Source: Oscillatoriophycideae cyanobacterium NC_groundwater_1537_Pr4_S-0.65um_50_18
GTDB lineage: Bacteria > Cyanobacteriota > Cyanobacteriia > Elainellales > Elainellaceae
Direction: 5' to 3'
DNA length: 64,000 nucleotides
Assembly (NCBI GenBank): GCA_016208305.1
Contig: JACQYI010000006.1
Location: 124,001 to 188,000 of the forward strand
The position numbers and the translations under genes are program-made. The number at the start of each line of letters is the position of its first letter. Within the stretch, counting starts at the first letter, position 1. Under the pieces are notes generated by a model that was given only the letters and a program-made list of their open reading frames with translations, searched no databases and had not been told where the DNA came from. Positions 17,726-27,381 of this stretch are shown piece by piece.

Positions 17726-18394
17726 CTATCGTCCCAAATCATGCAGGGCATGAATGGCGATCGCACATTGTTGGGTGACGGCCTCCAAGTCGGCGCGATT
17801 CGTCGAGGCTGGAGGAGCAATCAGCTCTCCAATTCGCACTGTGACGGGTGCCGCATGGGGCAGTTTAGACCCTTGGCTCAGAATGGCTTGCGTACCCCAA
17901 AGGCTGACGGGCAGCAGCGAAACCTGAGCCTTGGCCGCAATCAGGGCAGCTCCTAGCTTGGGGTCAGAGATCCGCGCATCGGCAGTGCGCGTGCCTTGCA
18001 AAAAGATGCCCACCGCCCAGCCCTCCTCCAGCTGTTGCAGAGCAGCCCGAATAGCGCTGCGATCGGCAGCCCCCCGCTTAACGGGATAGGCTCCATAGAG
18101 CCGAATGGCTTGACTGAGGACGGGCACCTGAAACAGTTCTTCCTTCGCCATATAGGACACCGGACGTCCTACGCAGTTAGAGACGATCGGCGGATCAAAA
18201 TCGCTGGCATGATTAGCCACCACGATCAGCGCTCCCGTACGAGGCACATGCTCTACACCATAAATCCGACCCCGCAGGTAGGTGTGCAGCACCGGGCTGA
18301 CGACCGCCCACTTAAACAGGTGATAAAGCGCCAGACTAATGAGAGGTTCGCGTTGCCGCAGGGGCGGAGATTCTTGTAGCAGAGGAGAAGACAT
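17726..18394 (-). CDS. plsC: 1-acyl-sn-glycerol-3-phosphate acyltransferase (PlsC family)
   Basis: The enzyme transfers an acyl chain to lysophosphatidate, giving phosphatidate for membrane lipids. The acceptor motif HX4D is intact (NHASDFD). The third family motif, usually FPEGTRS, reads FLQGTRT, a Glu-to-Gln change at a normally conserved position. I use the ATG at 18394; a TTG at 18409 overlapping the fabD stop (TTGA) is an alternative and either way translation is coupled to fabD. At 222 aa it has normal length. Pairing with fabD fits a lipid role. Confidence 0.85.
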   Translation of the reverse strand: MSSPLLQESPPLRQREPLISLALYHLFKWAVVSPVLHTYLRGRIYGVEHVPRTGALIVVANHASDFDPPIVSNCVGRPVSYMAKEELFQVPVLSQAIRLYGAYPVKRGAADRSAIRAALQQLEEGWAVGIFLQGTRTADARISDPKLGAALIAAKAQVSLLPVSLWGTQAILSQGSKLPHAAPVTVRIGELIAPPASTNRADLEAVTQQCAIAIHALHDLGR

Positions 18395-18405
18395 TTGCCG
18401 AGCGC

Positions 18406-19320
18406 TCAAGCTAAATCGGTACTGGACAAACCTGTGGAATCTGTCGGTAAATCTTCCAGATTGCCGACATTCTCTAGCCGCAGTTCAGGACAGGTGCGCT
18501 TGATAATGCCCGTTAGCACCTTACCAGGCCCAATTTCAATCACACGCTCTATACCCTCAGCAGGCAGCCGCAGCGAAATTTCTCGCCACCGCACAGAGCC
18601 AGTCATTTGACGGCTCAGGCGAGCCTTCAGCACCTCTGGGTCGATCGCAGGGCTAGGTTCCACATTCGACAACACCGGAATATTGGCCGACTGGAACGTT
18701 ACCCCCTCCAAGACCTGCTGAAACTCTGCCGCTGCAGCCGCCATCAAAGGCGAGTGAAACGCACCGCTGACGTTAAGCTTCATGGCTCGCTTGCATTTGA
18801 CACTGGCAATCACAGTCTCGATCGCCTCTAGCGTGCCCGAAATCACCACCTGCCCAGCGTTATTGTCGTTAGCCATTACCGCATCTGGCGTTTGCGCAAT
18901 GACCGCCTCAAGCTGATCGCGATCGAACCCCATCAAAGCCGCCATCCCTCCTTGAGAGGCAGCAGCCATCAGCGCAGCCCGCCGCTTCACCAGCCGCAAA
19001 CCCGTCTCAAAATCCAGCACACCCGCTGCATAGAGCGCCACATACTCGCCCAGGCTATGCCCTGCCAGCAAGTCAGCCTTCTGCTGGCGTTCGTGCATTA
19101 AGTCCACCAAGATAGTCTCGATCGTATAGAGACAGGGCTGAGTGTACAGCGTTTTGGAAACCTGATCATCCGGGCTTTGGCAAATTTGCGGCACAGACCA
19201 GCCCAAAATTTGCTCTGCTTGAGCAAACTTGGCTTGAGCGATCGGCAAATCGCTGAGGTCGGCTCCCATGCCGATCGCCTGAGAACCTTGTCCGGGAAAA
19301 ACCCATGCAGTCTTAGTCAT
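18406..19320 (-). CDS. fabD: Malonyl-CoA:ACP transacylase
   Basis: FabD moves malonyl from CoA to acyl carrier protein, supplying extender units for fatty acid synthesis. The start ATG at 19320 gives 304 aa. A TTG three codons upstream is also possible. GQGSQ (10-14), the nucleophile in GHSLGEY (Ser89) and GAFHSPLM with the catalytic histidine are all present. The next gene, plsC, begins at or just after its stop. Confidence 0.96.
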   Translation of the reverse strand: MTKTAWVFPGQGSQAIGMGADLSDLPIAQAKFAQAEQILGWSVPQICQSPDDQVSKTLYTQPCLYTIETILVDLMHERQQKADLLAGHSLGEYVALYAAGVLDFETGLRLVKRRAALMAAASQGGMAALMGFDRDQLEAVIAQTPDAVMANDNNAGQVVISGTLEAIETVIASVKCKRAMKLNVSGAFHSPLMAAAAAEFQQVLEGVTFQSANIPVLSNVEPSPAIDPEVLKARLSRQMTGSVRWREISLRLPAEGIERVIEIGPGKVLTGIIKRTCPELRLENVGNLEDLPTDSTGLSSTDLA

Positions 19321-19475
19321 TTCACGCAATCTGAGTCGGTTGCAATATCAGTTGGGATTCTTATCTTACAAGTTTGTGGTGCAGATTGAAGCGATGCCGT
19401 GGGGTCAGTGGTCTATAGGATGCTACGCGCTTCAGCCCAAAGCCTGATAGTCATGGCTATACGTAACCCAAAAAC

Positions 19476-19540
19476 AAGCGCCGCTTTAAAGCGGCGCTTA
19501 GATTTAATTTATTGATGAGATTCATTTCAAAATGAATCTC
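19476..19540 (-). terminator. Double hairpin terminator after the alpha-oxoamine synthase gene
   Basis: Reading leftwards on the minus strand there is first an 11-bp stem (GAGATTCATTT/AAATGAATCTC, 19517-19540). Next comes a perfect 24-bp palindrome (19476-19499, half-site AAGCGCCGCTTT) and then TTGTTTTTGGG. The second unit is a textbook intrinsic terminator and isolates fabD-plsC from the upstream gene. Confidence 0.75.
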
Positions 19541-19604
19541 ACAGCCGGGTTAAATTCGTGATCCTAAGATCGCTAGGCATGAGATCACGAAACACTACAG
19601 ATCA

Positions 19605-20888
19605 CTAGGCACTAATGGTCGGCTTGTACATCACTTCCCGCACAGCAGCCATTCCAGCCACCAGCTTGTCTATTTCTTCGCGCGTGTGAATAGCGTTGAC
19701 CGTAATCCGGATACGCGGCTTAGCAATGAACCAGATCGGCGATACCCAAATGCCGTGATCGTAGATCAGCTTGCGCGCAAACAGTTTGGGATTGAGATCG
19801 GGCGGCAGCAGAACAGGAACCACGTTGGTTTCACCGATCGCCTCAAAATCATGCTCAAGCATCCGCGATCGCAAATACCGCGTGTTTTCTTGCAGGCGCT
19901 CAACGATTTCGGGACGACGACGCACCTGGCGAATGCTCTCTAGGGCAGCCGCAGCCAACGGTGGAGCCAGCGAACAGGTGCCGATCGAGGTAGGAGAAAC
20001 ATTCAGCAAGGGCTTTAGCTCTTCCACATGGGTGCTAATAGACGCACCCACCGATGCCCCAAACTTAGAGAAGGTCGTCATGATCAAAGGAATCACGCCA
20101 CGCTCAATCACCTGCTGCGGCAAGATGCCAAAGTGCTCATAAATGCCACGACCCGTAGCCCCAATTGAGCCGCTTGCATGGGCTTCATCCATCAACAAAA
20201 CACTGCCGGGGTAGTCAGAGAGAATGTCAATCATCTCAGGCAATGGGGCAATGTCACCGTCCATCGAGAATACGGCATCTGAAACCACCAAAATGCGATC
20301 GCCAGGGCGAACATAGCGCTGGAGTTTTCGGGTCAAATCCTCCATGTCGCAATGGCGATAGGCGCGCACCCGAACGCGAGGGCTATGGCCGAATAGCTTG
20401 CCCGATCGCGTTCCAGCATTGGCGATGGCCGAAACAATGCAACCATGATTCAAAACATCAGTCAGAATCAGCGTTTCACGCGTGTGCTGAAAACCAGGAA
20501 CCGGAATCGCTAGATGACAAAAAGCATCCATTAGAGCCTGCATTGCCATCCAAGCATTCAAAAAGAGCTGCGTATGGGGCAGATGCTTAAATGCTGATAT
20601 TTCCGCCTCAAGCTCCCGATGCAGGTCAATGCGACCGCTCAGAACTGACGTAGAACTATTGGAAGTGCCGTACTGCAAGATGGCATCGATCGCTGCCTGC
20701 TGCACCGCTTTGTTTTGAACAAGCCCTAAAACATCATTGGTACAAAAAGTTAAAACGGTTCTGCGGACACCCGTTTCGGCCTCTTCGATTTCAACTAGAT
20801 TCCCCTCCTTCATCCCATGACAGAGATATTCGTCGGGGGCTAGTCCGCTCTCATACCAGCGCTGAACATATTCCTTAACAACTTGCAC
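19605..20888 (-). CDS. Alpha-oxoamine synthase family PLP enzyme (BioF/KBL/SPT-like)
   Basis: Enzymes of this family condense an amino acid with an acyl thioester and release CO2. Examples are AONS in biotin synthesis, serine palmitoyltransferase and KBL. Visible landmarks are LNH (146-148), SDAVFSMDGD (203-212), DEAHASGSIGATGRG (234-248) and the PLP lysine K275 in TTFSKFGASVGAS. At 427 aa it is longer than BioF (about 385) and nearer serine palmitoyltransferase. The usual HND motif reads HCD (179-181). The start is a GTG at 20888, with GAGGAG about 11 nt upstream. It lies downstream of a Rieske oxygenase on the same strand and ends at a strong terminator. The substrate is unknown. Confidence 0.85.
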   Translation of the reverse strand: MQVVKEYVQRWYESGLAPDEYLCHGMKEGNLVEIEEAETGVRRTVLTFCTNDVLGLVQNKAVQQAAIDAILQYGTSNSSTSVLSGRIDLHRELEAEISAFKHLPHTQLFLNAWMAMQALMDAFCHLAIPVPGFQHTRETLILTDVLNHGCIVSAIANAGTRSGKLFGHSPRVRVRAYRHCDMEDLTRKLQRYVRPGDRILVVSDAVFSMDGDIAPLPEMIDILSDYPGSVLLMDEAHASGSIGATGRGIYEHFGILPQQVIERGVIPLIMTTFSKFGASVGASISTHVEELKPLLNVSPTSIGTCSLAPPLAAAALESIRQVRRRPEIVERLQENTRYLRSRMLEHDFEAIGETNVVPVLLPPDLNPKLFARKLIYDHGIWVSPIWFIAKPRIRITVNAIHTREEIDKLVAGMAAVREVMYKPTISA

Positions 20889-21251
20889 TGTAAACTACTC
20901 CTCTCACCTTCTCTTCAGGTCGCTTAATGTCCTCTAACTCAGTAGCAGATGCCTCGCTGGGGTGAAATCGCCCCGGTTGAGTTCAACGCTAGATGAGAGA
21001 GCGATGCACAACTGTGGTTTGCCACTGTCGTTTTGCTACGGGTGGTTTTGCTACTGTGGTTCCACCACTGAACCCTTGCCACCGAATCCAGCCTTCCTGA
21101 GACCTCTGGCATGAACCCATAAGCAGAAAATACATACCCCAGCCTCCCATTAATCAACCACTCCAGATAACGATGTTGGTACAGTTACGCCACAGTCACA
21201 TCCATAAACCCGACTCTCTCACCAGCCGTTAAACGACGGCTAAGCGCCTTG
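20889..21251. other. Gap between Rieske and oxoamine synthase genes
   Basis: These 363 nt lie between same-strand genes and carry short imperfect repeats (GGTTTTGCTAC-like, about 21030-21060). I see no gene. A promoter for the oxoamine synthase gene is likely here. Confidence 0.4.
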
Positions 21252-22409
21252 TCACCGCATAGAGCCACTAGAGATCTGCTCTTGTTCCGGTACGCCTTCA
21301 GCCAGGGTTGGAGAATCTTCTGCGGATCGGTGTTGCAGTGGACTAGATTGTTGCACTTTAGATTGTTGCACAAACTGCTCATATTGCCGGACGATCAATC
21401 GCTGAAGCGCAATGATAGCGGGATTAATCTCAACATAGCGGCGCTGACGATTCTTAAGATAGGTCTGCTGTTCGCTCTCCATCATGTCAATATCTTGATC
21501 GAGAAAGCGTTGCAGCAAAAATCTAGGAATAGCCCAGCTCAGGGCAGGTCTGAGCGTTCTCAGCACCCACTTGGGCAATCGCACCTTAAAGAAAAACAGG
21601 GCAAACGAGCGGCTCTCTACAGGGCTGACCGGAAGCCGCATCAGATAGAGCGCTGAGACTCCCTGAAGCGTTGTGGCGTAGTGCGGGTAGTTGTACTGAA
21701 TGGTGATGGGCAGCGTGGTCACTTGGTCTGCGCGATCGGTCAGCCCCAAAAACTTCGCCATATGCCCTTTATAAGACACCTGATATTCTGCACGAACCGA
21801 AGATTCTGTTTCTTTTAGGTCAGTCAAAACCGGATCAAACCAGCCTTGCAGTTCCTCATGCAAAAAGCCATGAAACACATCCATAGCATTCTCATTGCAG
21901 ATCGAGAAATGCGCCTTGAAGTGAGCCGTAACAGGAACCATCAGCCATTCTGAATCATCGAACTCCTTCGCCTCTAGAACTGGCTGAACTTGAGCCAGCG
22001 CTTGATCACCCGGAAAAATCCAAACCAGGCCATATTTTTCCTGCACCGCAAAGACGCGGGCTTGGGCACAGGGCAGCTTTTGGGTTTTGGGTAAGTAGGG
22101 GATGGTGACGCACTCTCCTGTACTGCCGCTAAATTCCCAGCCGTGGTAGGGGCAGGCCAAGTGCTTCCCGTGGATCTTGCCTTTGTGTAGCTCTACCCCT
22201 CGGTGAGGGCAGGCATTTTCTAAAGCATGCAGGTCGCCATCACTGTCTCGATAAACGGCGATCGACTGATGCCAGATCACCACGGGCACGATCTGATTAG
22301 GCTGGAAGCGATCGCTCCACCCCACTGGATACCAGTAGTTGGGATTGATTCCCACCTCCCGGATTTTGTTCTGAACAGTCTGCCCCTTGAGCGCGGTTGC
22401 CAATTCCAT
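21252..22409 (-). CDS. Rieske non-heme iron oxygenase
   Basis: This 385-aa oxygenase has a Rieske [2Fe-2S] centre (CPHRG with C67 and H69, CPYHGW with C86 and H89) and a mononuclear iron site (NENAMDVFHGFLH; D177, H180, H184). The overall form fits the ring-hydroxylating/PaO-like family found in cyanobacteria and plants. The C-terminus has a hydrophobic amphipathic stretch (about 285-315) suggesting membrane contact, and a disordered S/Q/E tail. It needs reductase or ferredoxin from elsewhere. It is divergent from the GH3 gene and upstream of the oxoamine synthase gene. The substrate cannot be stated. Confidence 0.88.
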   Translation of the reverse strand: MELATALKGQTVQNKIREVGINPNYWYPVGWSDRFQPNQIVPVVIWHQSIAVYRDSDGDLHALENACPHRGVELHKGKIHGKHLACPYHGWEFSGSTGECVTIPYLPKTQKLPCAQARVFAVQEKYGLVWIFPGDQALAQVQPVLEAKEFDDSEWLMVPVTAHFKAHFSICNENAMDVFHGFLHEELQGWFDPVLTDLKETESSVRAEYQVSYKGHMAKFLGLTDRADQVTTLPITIQYNYPHYATTLQGVSALYLMRLPVSPVESRSFALFFFKVRLPKWVLRTLRPALSWAIPRFLLQRFLDQDIDMMESEQQTYLKNRQRRYVEINPAIIALQRLIVRQYEQFVQQSKVQQSSPLQHRSAEDSPTLAEGVPEQEQISSGSMR

Positions 22410-22856
22410 GCTGTAACCTATATCTCACACGCTGTTCTAAAAATTCTGTAGCGCCAAAGGCTACAGCTCACCCTCTAATCCTTAAACAATTTAACCTTTG
22501 GACAACTCTAGACGGTCTGAGCCGATAATAGGTTCCGCATTACGCTAAGTCCCATACTGTAGCTCAACTACGAACGATCCCGTTAGTGCCCTAACTTTTT
22601 TAGACTTCCTCTGCAACTTGGCATTTTCTGCAACCCGGCACAATTGTGTAAACAATTGCTAATGGGAGACACTTTACTATGAAGAGTAGGAGTCTGAACA
22701 GGGGAGTTTGTCAAAAGCGTCAGGTGTAAGGCTTACAGGGGCAGGCCATTGCCAAGCGTTTGCCAAAACTTATGGTACGGTCTTGAAGGTTTTGAGGGTT
22801 GAGATCATTTTTAAGCCCCTTGTTTTTTAAGCCTCTGGTAAGGATTGAGATTTTGA
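22410..22856. other. Divergent intergenic region, Rieske / GH3
   Basis: These 447 nt hold promoters in both directions. An inverted GTAG-CTCAA-CTAC (GTA-N7-TAC) at about 22559 resembles an NtcA site but has the wrong spacing. No gene or RNA is recognised. Confidence 0.4.
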
Positions 22857-24605
22857 ATGACAAATTTACTGCTCTCGGCAATGGCTACGTTTGCCCAATC
22901 TGCCAAAAATAATTTTGTCCGCAAGACGCGTCAGCCCATGTCCATACAGGAGCAGTTTTTAAAGAAGCTGCTCAAAATCCAGCAGGGCACCGTTTTAGGG
23001 CAGACTTTTGGGTTAGCCAATATTCGGACGATCGACCAGTTTCGGGAACAGGTGCCGATCTGGTCTTATGCCGAGTATGAGCCATATGCGCAGCGAGTGG
23101 CAAAAGCCGAACCCAATGTCTTAACCGCCGATCCGGTGGTCTACATTAACCTGACAAGCGGCACAACAGGTCGGCAAAAGATGGTGCCTGTCACCTATCG
23201 GTTTAGTCGATCGCTAGGCAAAGCCAACACCGTCAGCTTAGGCTTTGCCATCGAAGCCATGCGATCGCGCTCTCAAAAATCTAAGCTCAATGCTGGGATA
23301 TCTGGTGTGGAGGAGCGATCGCATCCACTTGAATTTGGCAAGGTGCTGTCCACCAACTATGTCGGCATAGAGGGCACAACCGAGGGAGGTATTGATTTTG
23401 GCCCTGTGACCGTTGGCAGCTACCGCATCAATCGCTTTATCTGCGAACAGACCTTTGCTCAACCGTTTGCGGCAATGGAGATTGCAGATATTGACAGCCG
23501 TCACTATGTTTGCCTGCTATTTGCCCTGCGCAATTCTCAGATGCGGGGTATCAGCGCCAACTTTCCCATGCTGGTTTTGCGCACCTGCCAATACCTAGAG
23601 GAATATGCAGAAGCGCTCATTGCAGATATTGAAAAAGGAACGATCGCAGCTTGGCTAAAGATAACGCCTGAACTCCGTGCCGATTTAGAGCGACAATGGT
23701 CAGCCCAGCCCAAACGCGCTCAAGAACTGCGGCAAGTTTTGCGATCGCAGGGCAAACTCACGCCTAAACTTGCCTGGCCAAAGCTATCGTTTGTAGGCAC
23801 AGCCAGAGGCGGCACCTCCGACTTTTACTTCGAGCGCTTCCCAGACTACTTTGGTGACACGCTACAATTTGGCGGCGTTTATGGCACTGCCGAAGGCACC
23901 TTTGCCATTTGTCATGACTTCAATGCTGACGGCAGCATTTTGGCGCTAGAGAGCGGTTTTTATGAGTTCATTCCAGAAGACCAGTGGGAGGCAGAACACC
24001 CCAAAACGCTGCTGCCTGTAGAGCTAAAGGTGGGCGATCGCTACCGCATTCTCGTGACCAGCTACAGCGGCTTCTACCGCTATGACATTGGCGATGTGAT
24101 TGAGGTGGTCGGTTTTTACGAACAAACGCCCATGATCATCTTCCGGCATCGGCGGGGGGGATTGCTGTCTTCCGTGACCGAGAAAACGACTGAGTTTCAT
24201 GCCGTTCAGACCTTGCAAACCTTGCAGCAAGAGTTTGGCCTCAAGCTAGAGGATTTTTGCATCACGCTAGCAACCGATGCTTTCCCTTCGGGCTACTTGC
24301 TCAATATCGAGCTGTCGTCCGGTGAAACGCTGAGCGATCCGCAAGCTTTCCTGCTGCGATTTGATCACTGGATGGGCAAATTCAACAGTCGTTATGCGGT
24401 AATGCGCGGGTCGCAGATCCCGCTACCTCGCTTACAAATTTTGGCTCCGGGCAGCTTTGCGATCGTCCGGCAGCGCCAAGTTCAGCGGGGTACTTCCGAA
24501 TCGCAGCTCAAAATCATGCACATCAGCGAAGATCGCAAATTTTTAGAGGGCTTAACGATTCTGGAAGAGGTGAAAATGCCCGCGAACTCTCAAGCCACGC
24601 TTTAA
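22857..24605 (+). CDS. GH3 family acyl-adenylate-forming enzyme
   Basis: GH3 enzymes activate a carboxylic acid with ATP and join it to an amine or amino acid (plant GH3 proteins conjugate auxin or jasmonate). The 582-aa product has the ATP-binding motif INLTSGTTGRQKMVPVT (about 98-114), the family block FGGVYGTAEGTF and YRYDIGDVIEVVGF, and a C-terminal domain. Bacterial members occur in cyanobacteria, with no agreed substrate. The ATG at 22857 is preceded by AAGGA about 12 nt away. It diverges from the Rieske-oxoamine synthase pair. Confidence 0.9.
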   Translation: MTNLLLSAMATFAQSAKNNFVRKTRQPMSIQEQFLKKLLKIQQGTVLGQTFGLANIRTIDQFREQVPIWSYAEYEPYAQRVAKAEPNVLTADPVVYINLTSGTTGRQKMVPVTYRFSRSLGKANTVSLGFAIEAMRSRSQKSKLNAGISGVEERSHPLEFGKVLSTNYVGIEGTTEGGIDFGPVTVGSYRINRFICEQTFAQPFAAMEIADIDSRHYVCLLFALRNSQMRGISANFPMLVLRTCQYLEEYAEALIADIEKGTIAAWLKITPELRADLERQWSAQPKRAQELRQVLRSQGKLTPKLAWPKLSFVGTARGGTSDFYFERFPDYFGDTLQFGGVYGTAEGTFAICHDFNADGSILALESGFYEFIPEDQWEAEHPKTLLPVELKVGDRYRILVTSYSGFYRYDIGDVIEVVGFYEQTPMIIFRHRRGGLLSSVTEKTTEFHAVQTLQTLQQEFGLKLEDFCITLATDAFPSGYLLNIELSSGETLSDPQAFLLRFDHWMGKFNSRYAVMRGSQIPLPRLQILAPGSFAIVRQRQVQRGTSESQLKIMHISEDRKFLEGLTILEEVKMPANSQATL

Positions 24606-24647
24606 AGGCAGTCAGCGCCCAAGACCGTCTGCATCAATCTTTTTTTT

Positions 24648-24682
24648 GGGTTTTGGGCTGCGCGTAGCGCAGCCCAAAACCC
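24648..24682. repeat. Perfect 16-bp inverted repeat between convergent genes
   Basis: GGGTTTTGGGCTGCGC, loop GTA, and its exact complement lie between the GH3 and JmjC stops. A T8 run precedes the hairpin on the plus strand and would be A8 after it on the minus strand. It therefore lacks a proper U tract for either gene, although it may still end or protect transcripts. Confidence 0.7.
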
Positions 24683-24701
24683 CGTTGGCGATCGGCTATC
24701 G

Positions 24702-25685
24702 CTAAAACATTTGCAAAATAGCTTTAATCTTTTGCTGGCGATCGCGGCTAAGCATTGCCAAAGCTAGGCTCCATGCCACATGTGGCAAGGCACAGGCGCT
24801 ACCCAAAAATGCCCGCCATCGCGTCCAAGACAGCAGGGCGCGGCGCGGCGACACTCGCCAAAACCGATTGAGAGAGCACACCATACCCTCGCCCAATGCC
24901 GTGACCTCATGCCACCAGCCTGCCGGAATGTAAAGCGCCTCTCCTGGCTCTAGCACCAGCTCATAGCGATCGCTCAGAGCCTGTCGCAGCCTAGGAAAAG
25001 CCTCAAAATCAGGGCGATCGGGATAGACCCGACTAAACCAGGCACGAACCCGCATGCCATGCCGTAGATGCAAATAAAACGGAAAAGGGTAGAGATTTGC
25101 CGTTTGAGAGGGCGGAAACAGCAGCACACGCTTAGAGCCATGCATCTGGATCAACGTGCCATCTGTAGGGTCATAGTGCAAACATTCCATATGGCCGCTG
25201 CCGACCCAAAGATTTAGGGTGCTGACAGGCTGCAACCCCAAAGCATCCAGGTGAGTCGCGATCGCCTTTACGGCTTCAGACTCAGCCAGCGGCGTAGAAG
25301 CGATCGAACATTTGGCTAAGTATACATCTTGCTCATAGGCTTCTCCCGATCGCAACATCTCGGCATACTCCAAAAACGATCGGCTTTCAGGCGGTACTCC
25401 GCTGCCAATATCGGGCCAAGTGCGTTTATCTTGCTGATAGCGCTCTTTGCCATAGCGTCGCAGCAAGAATTTCTGCTGGTTTAACAAAGCCGATAGAGCG
25501 TCCAAAGTCCAATCTTGTTGCGATCCAGTTACACCTGTGAGGATGATTGGAACTCCGGGTATCTGGTAGCGTCGAGTAAATAGCTCAGGGGTTAGGGTTT
25601 CAATAGCCACTCTCGCAATCAGGCGACTGGGAGCAGAATGAGCTGGCGTAGCTGAAGATATCGACTGATTTGATTCCGTTCTCAT
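24702..25685 (-). CDS. Cupin-like / JmjC-domain 2-oxoglutarate oxygenase
   Basis: The product matches the cupin_8/JmjC (FIH-like) hydroxylases that use Fe(II) and 2-oxoglutarate to hydroxylate protein side chains or small molecules. The facial triad is visible: HYD in ECLHYDPTDG and the distal histidine in IPAGWWHEV. QMHGSKRVLLFPP is a further family block. I use the ATG at 25685 (327 aa). A GTG at 25772 would add 29 residues with no SD. It is convergent with the GH3 gene. Confidence 0.82.
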   Translation of the reverse strand: MRTESNQSISSATPAHSAPSRLIARVAIETLTPELFTRRYQIPGVPIILTGVTGSQQDWTLDALSALLNQQKFLLRRYGKERYQQDKRTWPDIGSGVPPESRSFLEYAEMLRSGEAYEQDVYLAKCSIASTPLAESEAVKAIATHLDALGLQPVSTLNLWVGSGHMECLHYDPTDGTLIQMHGSKRVLLFPPSQTANLYPFPFYLHLRHGMRVRAWFSRVYPDRPDFEAFPRLRQALSDRYELVLEPGEALYIPAGWWHEVTALGEGMVCSLNRFWRVSPRRALLSWTRWRAFLGSACALPHVAWSLALAMLSRDRQQKIKAILQMF

Positions 25686-26058
25686 AGAGAGTCTTGTAGC
25701 TGAGATAATCAAAGAAATTTTGGGTTCGCAAGGGGCGCTCAAACGCTTTCGGGTAGCGGAGATCAAGCGCACCCAGCACCAAAATATCGGAGAATTAAAC
25801 TCAATTTATGAGAGCCATCTGAGAGAAGTCAATTCTTCCTGAGAGAGGCATCAGAGAGGGATTCGCTTTAGGAGCGATCGCCCCTAAAGGTCGTAAACCC
25901 AGCCTCAACCAAAGCCTCAACCAAAGCCACTTCAAGCGACTGAAACCAGGGTGTTGGAAAACTGGCACATTTAGGACACCAACCGTCACTGTCCTACACT
26001 GCCTATTCCATTGACAAAGAATCGCGTATTTTTGAGATCTAGTGTTTAGGAATTCCAT
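25686..26058. other. Divergent intergenic region, JmjC / MFS
   Basis: It contains a 12-bp tandem duplication (AGCCTCAACCAA, 25901-25924) and a HIP1-centred inverted repeat (CTTTAGG-a-GCGATCGC-c-CCTAAAG, 25866-25889). No gene is seen. Promoters for both flanking genes must lie here. Confidence 0.5.
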
Positions 26059-27270
26059 ATGTCGCCTGTCATCGGGAGATTTGCCCCCCCAGTTATGAAA
26101 TTCGCTTCTCAGGAGCGGTTTCACCAATTTTTAATTCTGCTGGCAGCAGGTTGTCTCACCACCATGACAGGCGGCGTTGTCTCGCCTATACTGCCCGAAA
26201 TGGTGCAAGAGCTGCGGCTTGATCCCGAATGGGCAGGCACCTTAGTCAGCATCCATGCCCTCACCAGCGCTGTCATGACCCCCATCATGGGAATTGTCGC
26301 CGATCGCATTGGTAAGCTAAAGGTGATGATTCCCTGCCTGTTGCTCTATGCCTTATTTGGTGTGGCAACGGCCTTTGTCACTTCGTTTCCCTTGCTTTTA
26401 ATCACGAGAGGTTTGCTAGGTGCTGCCAGTGGTGGGGTTGCGGCAGCCACCATTGGCCTGTTGGGCAGCATGTATGACGGCGATCGCCGATCGCGCATTT
26501 TGGGTTACGCCACCAGCGTCATGACAACTTCGGCCATCTTCTTTCCGCTCATGGGCGGCTGGGTCGGCGGCTACGACTGGCACTATGCCTTCTATCTATA
26601 CGGGTTAGCCGTTCCGTTGGTCGTGTTTGTGCTGATGAATCTGAAAGAACCCCAGACTCCCTCAGATTCTTTGCTCGCGTTAGGGGAAAGCAATTCTCTG
26701 GGCAAAGTGCTGCTCAAGCCCAATATTTTGCAGGTTTATCTGTACATTGCGATCGCCGCCGTTACGGTTTATGCCGTAGTCATCTATACGCCGCTTTATC
26801 TTAAGGGTGCCATCAATGCCGATCCAGTCCTCAATGGCTTTGTGCTGGCAGTGCGGTTGGTAGGGGCGGCACTCGTCTCGGCCATAGGAGCCAGTCGGTT
26901 AGCGCGACGCATGGGGTCAAACTGGGCGATCGCGTTTGGCTTTAGCCTGATGGCGTTAACGGTGATCACGATTCCTTTTCTTACCAATATCTATCTGATT
27001 GTTATCACCGCCATTTTGTTTGGCATTGGCTTTGGTGTCATCACGCCCAACCTCTACGATGCTTTGGCAGAGCGATCGCCTGCGGAGTTACGAGCTAGCG
27101 TTCTGGCGATCGGCACAGGCTTTAATTCCCTAGGGCAATTCCTTTCTCCGGTTGCTTTGGGCCCCATCTGGAAATGGGCAGGTTTGCCTGCTGTATTCTA
27201 CGTGGCAGGAGGGTTTGCCATGATAGCCAGTATTCTCAGCATGATGCAGGGGAAAAAGCGATTGGTCTAA
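26059..27270 (+). CDS. Major facilitator superfamily transporter
   Basis: This 403-aa membrane protein has about 12 predicted helices, the MFS signature GIVADRIGKLK between helices 2 and 3, and a second-half counterpart around ASRLARRMGSNW. AGGA lies 7 nt before the ATG at 26059; an ATG at 26095 would remove 12 residues. MFS drug/metabolite exporters of this length (Bcr/EmrD/YceL-like) are common, and the substrate is unknown. It sits in the oxygenase-rich stretch and could export a product of it. Confidence 0.88.
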   Translation: MSPVIGRFAPPVMKFASQERFHQFLILLAAGCLTTMTGGVVSPILPEMVQELRLDPEWAGTLVSIHALTSAVMTPIMGIVADRIGKLKVMIPCLLLYALFGVATAFVTSFPLLLITRGLLGAASGGVAAATIGLLGSMYDGDRRSRILGYATSVMTTSAIFFPLMGGWVGGYDWHYAFYLYGLAVPLVVFVLMNLKEPQTPSDSLLALGESNSLGKVLLKPNILQVYLYIAIAAVTVYAVVIYTPLYLKGAINADPVLNGFVLAVRLVGAALVSAIGASRLARRMGSNWAIAFGFSLMALTVITIPFLTNIYLIVITAILFGIGFGVITPNLYDALAERSPAELRASVLAIGTGFNSLGQFLSPVALGPIWKWAGLPAVFYVAGGFAMIASILSMMQGKKRLV

Positions 27271-27381
27271 CCTGCATAATCCCAGGGGTGTGAGCTGATA
27301 AGTGGAAGATGTCTCAATCTCTGGAGCCAATAGAAATTGGTATCTCACCCCATAGACTCTCTTCAAGCTTTCGATTCGTAC

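Noticed and set aside
22559-22575. NtcA-like site upstream of the GH3 gene
   Set aside because: The spacing is GTA-N7-TAC instead of N8 and no -10 box fits.
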